Source: Prolixibacteraceae bacterium (GTDB lineage Bacteria; Bacteroidota; Bacteroidia; Bacteroidales; Prolixibacteraceae). Taken from it: 64,000 bases of DNA. The notes under the pieces are model-generated. The model was not told the origin of the DNA and ran no database searches. It saw only the letters and a program-made list of their open reading frames with translations. Where the stretch lies: positions 31,806 to 95,805 of the forward strand of contig JAIBEY010000010.1 of the NCBI GenBank assembly GCA_019459525.1. The letters run 5' to 3'. Each line of letters opens with the position of its first letter. Positions within the stretch are counted from its first letter, which is position 1. Shown here one piece after another: positions 19,448-27,651 of the stretch. Both the position numbers and the translations under genes were made by a program.

Positions 19448-19522
19448 AGCAGAAGAGGTTTCAAATTTCAAGTTCCAAATTCCGGGTTGACTTGTCGCCG
19501 GCTGCTAGTTGCCGGTTTTTAT

Positions 19523-20320
19523 CTATTTCAACAGCCCATCTCTTTCCGGCTGCTCGCCAATTAAACGCACAATCATTTCAAATTCGGCAACTCCCAACTG
19601 TTCGGGGCGTTTGTCGAATATCGGATTTGTTTTCAGATCGTCGTTCAGAATCATACTTTTCAGTGAGTTGCGCATGGTTTTGCGTCGTTGGTTGAAAGCC
19701 ATTTTTACGATTCCGGTAAAAAGTTTTTCGTCGCAATTGAGGTGCTCTGTGTTGTTGCGCGTAAGGCGGATGACTCCTGATTTTACTTTTGGAGGTGGCG
19801 AAAATACATCCTCGTTTACAGTGAAGAGGTATTCGATATTGTAATAAGCCTGAAGAAAAACGCTCAAAATTCCGTATGTTTTTGACCCGGGTCCAGCAGC
19901 CAACCGTTCGGCCACTTCTTTCTGAAGCATTCCAACTACTTCAGGAACAAGATCTTTATATTCCAATACTTTAAAAAATATTTGCGACGAAATGTTGTAA
20001 GGGAAATTGCCAATGATGGCAAAGGGCTCCTGGTAATATTTATGCAGATTCAACCTCAGGAAATCAGCCGAAATAATTCGCTCGTTCAACTCCGGAAAGT
20101 GCTGGTTCAGGTAATCAACCGATTCGCGGTCAATTTCAACTACTGATGTTTCGTACGATTTATTTTGAAGCAGGAACTGGGTTAAAACACCCATTCCGGG
20201 GCCAATTTCCAATACTTTGCTGACGTTGTTTGCCCGAAGGCTTTCAACAATATTTTGTGCAATATTTTTGTCTTTCAAAAAATGCTGCCCTAAATTCTTT
20301 TTTGCTCTTACTGTCGCCAT
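19523..20320 (-). CDS. rsmA: 16S rRNA dimethyladenosine transferase
   Basis: Dimethylates two adjacent adenosines near the 3' end of 16S rRNA during 30S maturation (KsgA). The 265-residue protein has the family start KKNLGQHFLKD, the SAM-binding motif EIGPGMGVLTQ and the catalytic motif NFPYNISSQIFF (usual form NLPYNIS). The C-terminal helical part includes FNQRRKTMRNSLK. Start at ATG 20320; a TTG three codons upstream is possible but has no support. Confidence 0.96.
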   Translation of the reverse strand: MATVRAKKNLGQHFLKDKNIAQNIVESLRANNVSKVLEIGPGMGVLTQFLLQNKSYETSVVEIDRESVDYLNQHFPELNERIISADFLRLNLHKYYQEPFAIIGNFPYNISSQIFFKVLEYKDLVPEVVGMLQKEVAERLAAGPGSKTYGILSVFLQAYYNIEYLFTVNEDVFSPPPKVKSGVIRLTRNNTEHLNCDEKLFTGIVKMAFNQRRKTMRNSLKSMILNDDLKTNPIFDKRPEQLGVAEFEMIVRLIGEQPERDGLLK

Positions 20321-20389
20321 TTTTATCAATCTTTCGCGGCCCGATTTTTAAATTGTGGGTAAAAAACCGCCCGAATTAAAACAAATCTG

Positions 20390-20397
20390 TATTTTTG
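20390..20397 (+). promoter_or_regulatory. Putative -7 promoter box upstream of the flippase-like gene
   Basis: TATTTTTG matches TAnnTTTG. It lies 5 bp before a small open frame (20403) and 115 bp before the TTG start of the membrane protein at 20513. No good -33 element. Confidence 0.4.
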
Positions 20398-20402
20398 CCC
20401 TT

Positions 20403-20510
20403 ATGGCATATCATTGGGAAGACTCTAAAAAGTCCGTTCCGGATTGCCGAAACAAAAGTACGTTAAATTCATGGGGTAACATACACGAAAAACTATCAAT
20501 AAATAATTAG
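20403..20510 (+). CDS. Possible 35-codon leader peptide, doubtful
   Basis: An ATG-started frame of 35 codons (beginning MAYHWEDSKK, ending EKLSINN) stops 2 bp before the TTG start of the next gene and lies directly behind a -7 box. That position would suit a translationally coupled leader peptide. There is no Shine-Dalgarno, no recognisable domain, and a frame this short is not rare by chance. Could equally be untranslated leader. Confidence 0.2.
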   Translation: MAYHWEDSKKSVPDCRNKSTLNSWGNIHEKLSINN

Positions 20511-20512
20511 TC

Positions 20513-21529
20513 TTGAAACAAAATATCATCAAAACCCTCAAGTTTCTTTCTTTCTTTTTGCTCGGAATCCTGATATTCTGGATGGTTTACAAAGATCAGG
20601 ATGTTAGTCGTATAAAGAGTATTTTAACGAATGATGTCAATTATTTCTGGATTGTAGTTTCTCTTTTCCTGGGTTTGTTAAGTCACATTAGCCGGACTAT
20701 CCGGTGGAACCTGATGATTGAACCATTAGGACACCGGCCCCGTACGCTGAATACTTTTCTGGCAGTGATGATCGGTTACCTGATGAATTTGGCTTTACCC
20801 CGGATGGGCGAAATTTCGAGGTGTGGGGTGTTGGCGCGCTACGAAAAAATTCCGTTTACCAAGCTGGTAGGTACAGTGGTATTGGAACGTTTGATTGATG
20901 TATTGATGCTGTTGCTCTTGCTCCTTATTGTTGTATTTACCCAGTTCGGTCAGGTACTTGAGTTTCTGGGCAACAATCCCGAAGTAAAAGAAAGGCTAGA
21001 GAAAGTAATCTATTCACCAACCCTGATTGGTGTTTTGGTGCTAACCCTGCTCATTGTCTGGTTTTCGAGGCATAAAATTCGTGCGAGTGCATTTATGAAA
21101 AAAGTATCGGATTTTGTAGGGCAATTCGTCGAAGGGTTTCGCAGTATTCTGAAAATGAAGAAAGTAGGCGCTTTTGTCTTTCATTCAGTCTTCATCTGGT
21201 TGTTGTATTATGTGATGCTTTATTGCGTATTCTTTTCGTTTGGGTTTACCTCGCATTTAACTGCTTTGGCCGGATTAACCGTATTCGTTTTAGGTAGTTT
21301 TGGGATGGTTGCACCGGTTCAGGGGGGAATTGGAGCCTGGCATTTTATGGTTATTGAAGGACTTGTGCTTTATGGTGTTGACCGGGTTGACGGTAAAGTA
21401 TTTGCACTGCTTGCACATGGAAGTACTACCATCATGTTAATTGTTATGGGCTTAATTTCGTTGCTGGTTTTGCCATTTGTAAATGAACGGGTAGATGATA
21501 CCGTTGTGTTGAAAGAAGGAAATAGTTAA
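20513..21529 (+). CDS. Lysylphosphatidylglycerol synthase TM-domain family protein (UPF0104/AglD-like)
   Basis: A 338-residue integral membrane protein of the flippase-like family that contains the membrane part of MprF. About eight helices; diagnostic pieces are SHISRTIRWNLMIEPLGHRP, MIGYLMNLALPRMGEISRCG with TVVLERLIDVLMLL, and the C-terminal LGSFGMVAPVQGGIGAWHFM. No soluble lysyl-transferase domain, so lipid modification is not implied; a lipid or polyprenol translocation role is inference from the family. It uses a TTG start at 20513, as no suitable ATG lies before the first helix. Followed after 12 bp by the LolC/E-like permease. Confidence 0.82.
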   Translation: MKQNIIKTLKFLSFFLLGILIFWMVYKDQDVSRIKSILTNDVNYFWIVVSLFLGLLSHISRTIRWNLMIEPLGHRPRTLNTFLAVMIGYLMNLALPRMGEISRCGVLARYEKIPFTKLVGTVVLERLIDVLMLLLLLLIVVFTQFGQVLEFLGNNPEVKERLEKVIYSPTLIGVLVLTLLIVWFSRHKIRASAFMKKVSDFVGQFVEGFRSILKMKKVGAFVFHSVFIWLLYYVMLYCVFFSFGFTSHLTALAGLTVFVLGSFGMVAPVQGGIGAWHFMVIEGLVLYGVDRVDGKVFALLAHGSTTIMLIVMGLISLLVLPFVNERVDDTVVLKEGNS

Positions 21530-21541
21530 TTTGGATTCATT

Positions 21542-22795
21542 TTGAATATAGATTTTTACATAGCCCGACGAATTTTTTCGGCAAAAGAAAACCGGAATAA
21601 CCTCTCGCACCGTATTGTGAATATTGCCCTTTTTGGCATTGTGCTGGGGTTGGTAGTGCTCATATTGTCGGTAGCTATTGTAACTGGTTATAAATCTGAG
21701 GTGGGGCGCAAAGTCATTGGGTTTGGCTCTCACCTGCAAATCGTTAATCTCGATTCCAACCAATCCTTCGAAACCACTCCGATCAGTGATAACCAGCCCT
21801 TCGTCGAGGAACTTAAAAATATTGATGGAGTTAATCACGTCCAGGTTTTTGCAACCATGCTTGGCGTTATACGCACCGATGATGAAATTCAGGGTGTTGT
21901 GCTGAAAGGCATAGGACCCGATTTCGATTGGTCGTTCTTTCAGGAAAACAAGGTTTCCGGAGAGCCTTTTCATGTTCAGGATACCCTGCGAAGCAACAAA
22001 GTTTGGGTGTCGAAACAAATGGCCGATCTCCTCAAACTTAAGCTTGGCGACGATTTGTACATGTTTTTTATACCTCAGTCCGAAGCCGTTCCTCGTCAGC
22101 GAAAATTTGAGTTGTCCGGTATTTATAAAACCAGCCTCGAAGAGTTTGACCGCATGTTTGTTCTGGTTGATATTAACCATATCCGGAGATTAAATAACTG
22201 GAAAGATGATGAGATAAGCGGATTCGAGATTTTGGTCGATGATTTTAAAAAGCTTTCGGAGCAGGAAAAAGCAGTTCATAGCTTATTGCTTCGAAATATG
22301 TCGGAGGATGCCCCCGTATTGCAGGTTGAAAGCATCAAAGAAAAGTACAGGCATATTTTTGATTGGCTCGGGTTACTCGATATGAATGTGTGGGTTATTT
22401 TGGTGCTGATGGTGCTGGTAGCCGGATTTAATATGGTTTCCAGCCTGCTGGTTATCATTCTGGAACGGACACAAATGATCGGAATTTTAAAAGCGATGGG
22501 TGCCCGAAACTGGAGTATCCGCAAAGTATTTTTATATTTTTCGGTACTGCTTATCCTGAAAGCTTTGGTGGTGGGCAATATACTGGGTATTGGTATTTGC
22601 CTGATACAGCAATACACGCATGTTTTTAAACTCGATCCAACCTCGTATTACCTCGAATATGTCCCGATAAATCTGAAGGTTTGGCATCTTGTTTTACTCA
22701 ACCTGGGCACTGTTGCTGTTACCATACTCATGTTGCTGTTGCCATCCTATTTTATAACCAAAATTTCTCCTGAAAAAACCATCCGTTTTGAGTAA
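21542..22795 (+). CDS. LolC/LolE-like ABC transporter permease (FtsX family)
   Basis: A 417-residue inner-membrane permease resembling the lipoprotein-releasing LolC/E proteins. It starts DFYIARRIFSAKENRNNLSHRIVNIAL, has a first helix at about residues 24-46, a periplasmic domain of about 220 residues, and three C-terminal helices including FNMVSSLLVIILERTQMIGILKAMGARN. Starts with TTG at 21542, as does the gene before it; no ATG is available upstream of the first helix. The ATPase (LolD-like) is not nearby. Tight spacing with the upstream membrane protein (12 bp) and downstream NUDIX gene (9 bp) suggests one operon. Confidence 0.88.
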   Translation: MNIDFYIARRIFSAKENRNNLSHRIVNIALFGIVLGLVVLILSVAIVTGYKSEVGRKVIGFGSHLQIVNLDSNQSFETTPISDNQPFVEELKNIDGVNHVQVFATMLGVIRTDDEIQGVVLKGIGPDFDWSFFQENKVSGEPFHVQDTLRSNKVWVSKQMADLLKLKLGDDLYMFFIPQSEAVPRQRKFELSGIYKTSLEEFDRMFVLVDINHIRRLNNWKDDEISGFEILVDDFKKLSEQEKAVHSLLLRNMSEDAPVLQVESIKEKYRHIFDWLGLLDMNVWVILVLMVLVAGFNMVSSLLVIILERTQMIGILKAMGARNWSIRKVFLYFSVLLILKALVVGNILGIGICLIQQYTHVFKLDPTSYYLEYVPINLKVWHLVLLNLGTVAVTILMLLLPSYFITKISPEKTIRFE

Positions 22796-22804
22796 TTTTA
22801 AGGT

Positions 22805-23434
22805 ATGTATTCCGGAATAAAAACATATTTAAAAGAGGCATTGCAGGGCGAGTTGCCTGGCATTGATGCTCACAGCAAAATGTTGCCACCAGGGCGCCGA
22901 TTAAAATCTTTTGATTATGAGCTGGAGTCGGTGAAACAGAGTAGCGTTCTGGTTTTAATTTTCCCTATCGATAATAAACTTTATACGTGTTTGACCAAAC
23001 GGCCGTCAACCATGAAATATCATCCGGGGCAAATCAGTTTCCCCGGTGGAAAAATCGAAAAGGAAGATGTTTCAGCCGAAATGGCGGCACTGCGGGAGGC
23101 TAATGAAGAAGTTGGTATCGATTCTTCTGAAATTGATGTTCTGGGTAAATTGTCTGATTTTTATCTGGAAATCAGTAAGTTCTCGATTCAGCCTTTTTTG
23201 GCGTGGGCCAACCAGAAACCCGAATTTTTGTTGAACGCCGATGAAGTGGAGGAATTAATTTTATTTCCGGTTACCGATTTCGTGGAAAACGAGATCATAC
23301 TCGAAACAGAATTACAGACACTAACAGGCGAGTTGCGTGTAAAATACTTTCCGTTGAATGGCAAAATCGTATGGGGAGCTACTGCCATGATTTTATCCGA
23401 GCTTATTGAAATCCTGAAGAAGCAAAATCAATAA
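22805..23434 (+). CDS. NUDIX hydrolase, CoA pyrophosphatase-like
   Basis: A 209-residue hydrolase of the NUDIX superfamily. The NUDIX box reads as GGKIEKEDVSAEMAALREAN followed by EEVGI, a full match to GX5EX7REUXEEXGU. It is preceded by LTKRPSTMKYHPGQISFPGG, the extended signature of the CoA pyrophosphatase subgroup (NudL/PCD1 type), which splits CoA into phosphopantetheine and 3',5'-ADP. Substrate is by family resemblance. Begins 9 bp after the permease gene; convergent with the porin gene. Confidence 0.9.
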   Translation: MYSGIKTYLKEALQGELPGIDAHSKMLPPGRRLKSFDYELESVKQSSVLVLIFPIDNKLYTCLTKRPSTMKYHPGQISFPGGKIEKEDVSAEMAALREANEEVGIDSSEIDVLGKLSDFYLEISKFSIQPFLAWANQKPEFLLNADEVEELILFPVTDFVENEIILETELQTLTGELRVKYFPLNGKIVWGATAMILSELIEILKKQNQ

Positions 23435-23474
23435 TTGTCTTTTCTTGTTTTTTGAACCTCTACCAGATTAACAC

Positions 23475-25481
23475 TTAATCGTAGAACGACCAGGCAACTC
23501 CAATACGGAATGTACGCCGGTAGTATGGATAATTGGGTGCAACATAGTAATTTTCACCTGCAAATCCAGATGCTGCATTCATCAGGATAAAGAAGAACCG
23601 CGTACGTTTCAGTTTCAGGTTGGCGTGCAAATCAATGTATGGATAATTTCCGATCCGTTGCTCGTTCTGGAGATAAAACCGGGCTGTTGCAGGCTCATAG
23701 GCATCAGCATAAAAAGCCGAATTGTAACGGGTGTCAATTCCGAGTTGGGTATGTAACACCTTCGACCACAAGGTGCGGTAGTTCAGACTGACAAATCCGG
23801 CAAACGCTGGCAAATGAACATAGCTATCGTTGTTTGCTTTTTGTATCAGGAACTGTGACCGAATCAGCCAGTGTTTGCTCTCAAAATCCTTGTTGAGGTA
23901 AGCCGATAGAATGAGCAATTCACTGCCGGCCTGGGTTGGAAGGGCGCTCGCATCGTTGTAAATGTAATTTCCAATCAACGAATAATTGACACCAATGGTG
24001 GTTTTATAGGCCTGTGAATGAATGCTCGACCGGATGGTCATTTCGTTAATGTTATCGAAATTGTTTCTCCACTGGAAATGGTTGGAGAAAAAGTACTGGT
24101 CAAAATATTCAGGAACCAGCGTTTTTAAGTTACCTTCAATATGCAGGCTGGTTGTATCCCTCCCAATTTTTAGCGGTTTATTGATCATTCCGCTCAACTC
24201 GGTTTGTCCGGCACGGTAACCAGTCAGATAAATACGTCCGTTGGCTTCCCATTGCCAGAATTTTCCTTCGTTTCTGAAAATACCTCCACCAACAAATGTG
24301 TTTGTAAACTGAGTGGGAGTATCACTGTTTTTTACAGCCATATGGTACAATTGCGTTGAGGAATGATAACGAAGGTTGTCGTGCCCAATGTATGCGCGTT
24401 TCCCGAAAGTATATTTCCGGTCGGGAGCCTCGTAAAATTTAATCTGGAATAAATTGGTTAACCGGGTGTATTTTACACTGTCGTTGGTAAAAGCGCCATT
24501 GATGTATGCCTGATCAAAAAAGTTGGCTGAATTCTCTTTCGCGAATTTTCGCTTGTTGCCCGATAACTCAAACTCATGAATAAAGCCCACTCGTGGAATA
24601 AAAATTTCTTTAACAAAATCCGAAGTGTCTGCTTCTGATTCTATGGTTTTTCCAAGCCGGTATTCGTTGATTGTAGATATATTGTTATTTTGGATTTTAT
24701 TTACGGCGTCGTCCATCCTGACGGTAAATTCATCAGTTTTGTCAGGTTCATTTAGGTTTTGATCGGCTTCCAATCCGCCATTTTCCTGACCTTGCAGCCG
24801 ATTAAAAATAATATTGGTGTGCGATAGGAATTTGTCTGATTGATACGAAGTTACTAATCCAATATTGTGGAATTTGTTCTCCTGTGCCAGGTATTGCCCG
24901 GTTGAACGGGTTTGATTGTAAATGAATTCGAAATTTAGTTTTTTGTTAATGTTCTGAGAGTGAAAAACATTGAACCGGGTTTCGTTGTGGGTAGTCCGAT
25001 TTTCGCTTTGGCTATAGTCGAGCAGGGTGTATGGGGTCGTGGTGTTAAAATATTTGAGTTGCGATGGCATAAGCCAGTAAGCATCAAAAGACCGCGCAAA
25101 ATAGAAATCAGAATTGGATGAGCGTTTAAAAAAATCGTTTGAAATGTAAGCGCCGCCATTGTTGCCGGTAAAATTTGTGCTGATGCTTTTCTGGTTAAAG
25201 GGATGGTAATTGTGATAAAACCAAAGGGTGGTGTCGAGTTCTGTAGGTTTGATGACGGAACCATGGTCGCTCACTTGCCAGGTTTTGATTATCGACGGAA
25301 CTTTCTTCTTTTCTTTTTTCTCGCCAGTCTCATCTCCTGTCGGATTTTCCGGATTTTCTCCAGTCTCGTTTTGACTTCCGGTTTGGCGGCTACTACCCGA
25401 ACCGGTCGGTCTTAATTGTGCATTGGTCTGAGTAGCAATCAGAAACGCTGCAAGAACTATGTAAATATACTTTTTCAACAT
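23475..25481 (-). CDS. Putative Bacteroidetes porin (Porin_10 family)
   Basis: Predicted outer-membrane beta-barrel of 668 residues. It starts with a clear signal peptide (MLKKYIYIVLAAFLIATQTNAQ), then a low-complexity Gly/Thr/Glu/Lys linker, then the family N-terminal block TWQVSDHGSVIKPTELDTTL and YHNYHPFNQKSISTNFTGN. The rest is rich in alternating aromatic strands and ends RTFRIGVAWSFYD with an aromatic-rich last strand as expected for barrel assembly. I chose the ATG at 25481, placing the signal peptide at the N-terminus; a longer reading from 25538 would run through the promoter box. Solute unknown. Confidence 0.85.
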   Translation of the reverse strand: MLKKYIYIVLAAFLIATQTNAQLRPTGSGSSRQTGSQNETGENPENPTGDETGEKKEKKKVPSIIKTWQVSDHGSVIKPTELDTTLWFYHNYHPFNQKSISTNFTGNNGGAYISNDFFKRSSNSDFYFARSFDAYWLMPSQLKYFNTTTPYTLLDYSQSENRTTHNETRFNVFHSQNINKKLNFEFIYNQTRSTGQYLAQENKFHNIGLVTSYQSDKFLSHTNIIFNRLQGQENGGLEADQNLNEPDKTDEFTVRMDDAVNKIQNNNISTINEYRLGKTIESEADTSDFVKEIFIPRVGFIHEFELSGNKRKFAKENSANFFDQAYINGAFTNDSVKYTRLTNLFQIKFYEAPDRKYTFGKRAYIGHDNLRYHSSTQLYHMAVKNSDTPTQFTNTFVGGGIFRNEGKFWQWEANGRIYLTGYRAGQTELSGMINKPLKIGRDTTSLHIEGNLKTLVPEYFDQYFFSNHFQWRNNFDNINEMTIRSSIHSQAYKTTIGVNYSLIGNYIYNDASALPTQAGSELLILSAYLNKDFESKHWLIRSQFLIQKANNDSYVHLPAFAGFVSLNYRTLWSKVLHTQLGIDTRYNSAFYADAYEPATARFYLQNEQRIGNYPYIDLHANLKLKRTRFFFILMNAASGFAGENYYVAPNYPYYRRTFRIGVAWSFYD

Positions 25482-25488
25482 GTCGGGG

Positions 25489-25496
25489 CAAAGATA
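25489..25496 (-). promoter_or_regulatory. Bacteroidetes promoter for the porin, almost leaderless
   Basis: Minus-strand TATCTTTG, with ATTG 20 nt upstream where TTTG is expected at -33. The box ends only 7 bp before the porin ATG, so the transcript would start at or within a few bases of the start codon. Confidence 0.5.
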
Positions 25497-25701
25497 ATTA
25501 AATCTGAAACCTATGTCAATAATCAGAAAATTATTCATCGAACAACATAACTTTCAGGGAATGAAACTGTAAACAAAACGGATAAAACACCGGATTATGA
25601 TTTTATTTTTCCTTTTTAACAAGTTTTTTTGAATTAGTTTTCAACCGGATTTTGTTAGTTAATGTCGCTCCTCCGTGCTTACAATCGACCCTTGTTTTCT
25701 T

Positions 25702-25709
25702 TATATTTG
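25702..25709 (+). promoter_or_regulatory. Bacteroidetes -7 promoter box for parE
   Basis: TATATTTG matches TAnnTTTG and ends 19 bp before the parE ATG at 25729. No -33 TTTG at the proper spacing. Confidence 0.5.
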
Positions 25710-25728
25710 TTGCAAATTGGAAAGGAAT

Positions 25729-27561
25729 ATGATGCCGAATTATGATGAAGGTTCAATAAAAACGCTTGATTGGCAGGAGCATATCCGGAAAAGGCCCGGG
25801 ATGTATATCGGCAAGTTGGGCGATGGCTCGGCGAGCGATGATGGTATATATGTTTTGCTGAAGGAAGTAATGGATAACTCCATCGACGAGTTCATGATGG
25901 GGAACGGAAAAAAGATTGAGGTTCGTGTGAGCAACGAACTGGTTTCGGTGCGCGATTATGGCCGCGGCATTCCGTTGGGAAAGCTACTTGATGTTGCTTC
26001 CAAGATGAATACCGGAGCCAAATACGACTCCGAAGTGTTTAAAAAATCGGTGGGATTGAATGGTGTTGGGATCAAAGCCGTAAATGCGCTCTCAAGTCAC
26101 TTTTTGATTAAATCGTTTCGCGAAGGGGAAGTCAAGGAAATCAGCTTCAGCGAAGGAATTGTAAAAGAGGAGCAAGATGTGACCACAACCGATCAGGCCA
26201 ACGGAACTTACGTTGCCTTTACTCCTGATGTCACTGTTTTTAAAGCTTATCATTATATCGACGATTACGTGGTCAATATGATGAAGAACTACTCGTTCCT
26301 GAATGCGGGGCTGGTGCTTGAATTCAATGGCGAAAAGTTTCATTCCAAAAATGGACTACGCGATTTACTCGAGGAAAATATGGAAGGAGAGTCGCTCTAT
26401 CCGGTGATTCACCTGAAAAATGGCGATATTGAGGTGGCCCTTACCCACGGTAATCAGTATGGCGAGGACTATTATTCGTTTGTAAACGGACAGCATACCA
26501 CGCAGGGAGGAACCCATCTCGTTGCTTTTCGTGAGGCGATCGTAAAAGCTATCCGCGATTTCTACAAGAAAGATTTCGATCCTTCAGATATACGTGCCTC
26601 AATCGTTGCTGCTATCAGCATAAAAGTTGAAGAGCCCGTGTTTGAGTCGCAAACCAAAACCAAATTAGGCTCCAAAGATATAGGTCCGGAAGGCCCTTCC
26701 GTGCGTACTTTTGTGACCAACTACGTGCTGAAGGAGTTGGACAATTACCTGCATAAAAATCCCGATGTTTCTGAAGTTTTGTTGCGCAGGATTCAGGAAT
26801 CAGAACGCGAACGCAAGGCCATTTCAGGAATCAAGAAATTGGCTAAACAGCGTTCGAAAAAGGCTAACCTGCACAACCGCAAATTGCGCGATTGTCGGGT
26901 ACACCTGGACAGCAATCATGAATTGCGCGAAAATTCTTCGATTTTTATAACCGAGGGGGATTCGGCAAGTGGATCGATCACCAAGTCGCGCGACGTGAAT
27001 ACACAGGCGGTATTTAGTTTGCGGGGCAAGCCGTTGAATACGTTCGGGTTAACGAAGAAGATCGTTTATGAGAATGAAGAGTTTAACCTGCTGCAGGCCG
27101 CTTTAAACATCGAAGAAAGTATCGACGATTTGCGTTACAACAAAGTGATTATTGCTACCGATGCCGACGTTGACGGAATGCACATCCGCTTGTTGCTGAT
27201 TACGTTCTTCCTGCAATTTTTCCCGGAAGTGGTCCGCCAGGGGCATCTCTTTATTTTCCAGACGCCGCTTTTTCGTGTTCGCAATAAAAAGGTAACCTAC
27301 TATTGTTACAACGAAGAAGAACGGGTTTCGGCTATTCAAAAAGTGGGGAAAACCGCAGAGATTACACGGTTTAAAGGTTTGGGTGAAATATCTCCGGATG
27401 AGTTTAAAAACTTCATCGGAGCTGATATCCGGCTCGATCCGATCCTGATGAAAAAACACGAATCGGTTGCCAACATGCTCGAATTTTACATGGGCAAAAA
27501 TACGCCGGAACGTCAGGATTTTATCATCGATAATTTGTATGTGGAGAAGGACGACTTTTAA
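25729..27561 (+). CDS. parE: DNA topoisomerase IV subunit B (type IIA topoisomerase ATPase subunit)
   Basis: ATPase subunit of the heterotetramer that decatenates daughter chromosomes. The 610-residue protein has the GHKL ATPase domain ([38 protein letters not shown]) followed by the transducer domain and the TOPRIM domain with [19 protein letters not shown] and the acidic [12 protein letters not shown] triad. GyrB is normally longer (about 650 or more), and the parC-type gene next door supports topoisomerase IV over gyrase. The start at 25729 has AAAGGA 5 nt upstream; a frame extending to 25675 runs through the promoter box. Confidence 0.93.
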   Translation: MMPNYDEGSIKTLDWQEHIRKRPGMYIGKLGDGSASDDGIYVLLKEVMDNSIDEFMMGNGKKIEVRVSNELVSVRDYGRGIPLGKLLDVASKMNTGAKYDSEVFKKSVGLNGVGIKAVNALSSHFLIKSFREGEVKEISFSEGIVKEEQDVTTTDQANGTYVAFTPDVTVFKAYHYIDDYVVNMMKNYSFLNAGLVLEFNGEKFHSKNGLRDLLEENMEGESLYPVIHLKNGDIEVALTHGNQYGEDYYSFVNGQHTTQGGTHLVAFREAIVKAIRDFYKKDFDPSDIRASIVAAISIKVEEPVFESQTKTKLGSKDIGPEGPSVRTFVTNYVLKELDNYLHKNPDVSEVLLRRIQESERERKAISGIKKLAKQRSKKANLHNRKLRDCRVHLDSNHELRENSSIFITEGDSASGSITKSRDVNTQAVFSLRGKPLNTFGLTKKIVYENEEFNLLQAALNIEESIDDLRYNKVIIATDADVDGMHIRLLLITFFLQFFPEVVRQGHLFIFQTPLFRVRNKKVTYYCYNEEERVSAIQKVGKTAEITRFKGLGEISPDEFKNFIGADIRLDPILMKKHESVANMLEFYMGKNTPERQDFIIDNLYVEKDDF

Positions 27562-27651
27562 GAAAATCGAAACTCATCGGGAGACTTTAAGTAACCTGCG
27601 ATGTAATACAGCATAAAATACGGATAAAATAAGTGATTGCAAAGAACAAAA

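Noticed and set aside
18779..19564. Long plus-strand frame (261 codons) opposite mgtE and ksgA
   Set aside because: It lies fully antisense to well-conserved genes, has no recognisable domain and spans two genes and their gap; explained by codon bias of the real strand.
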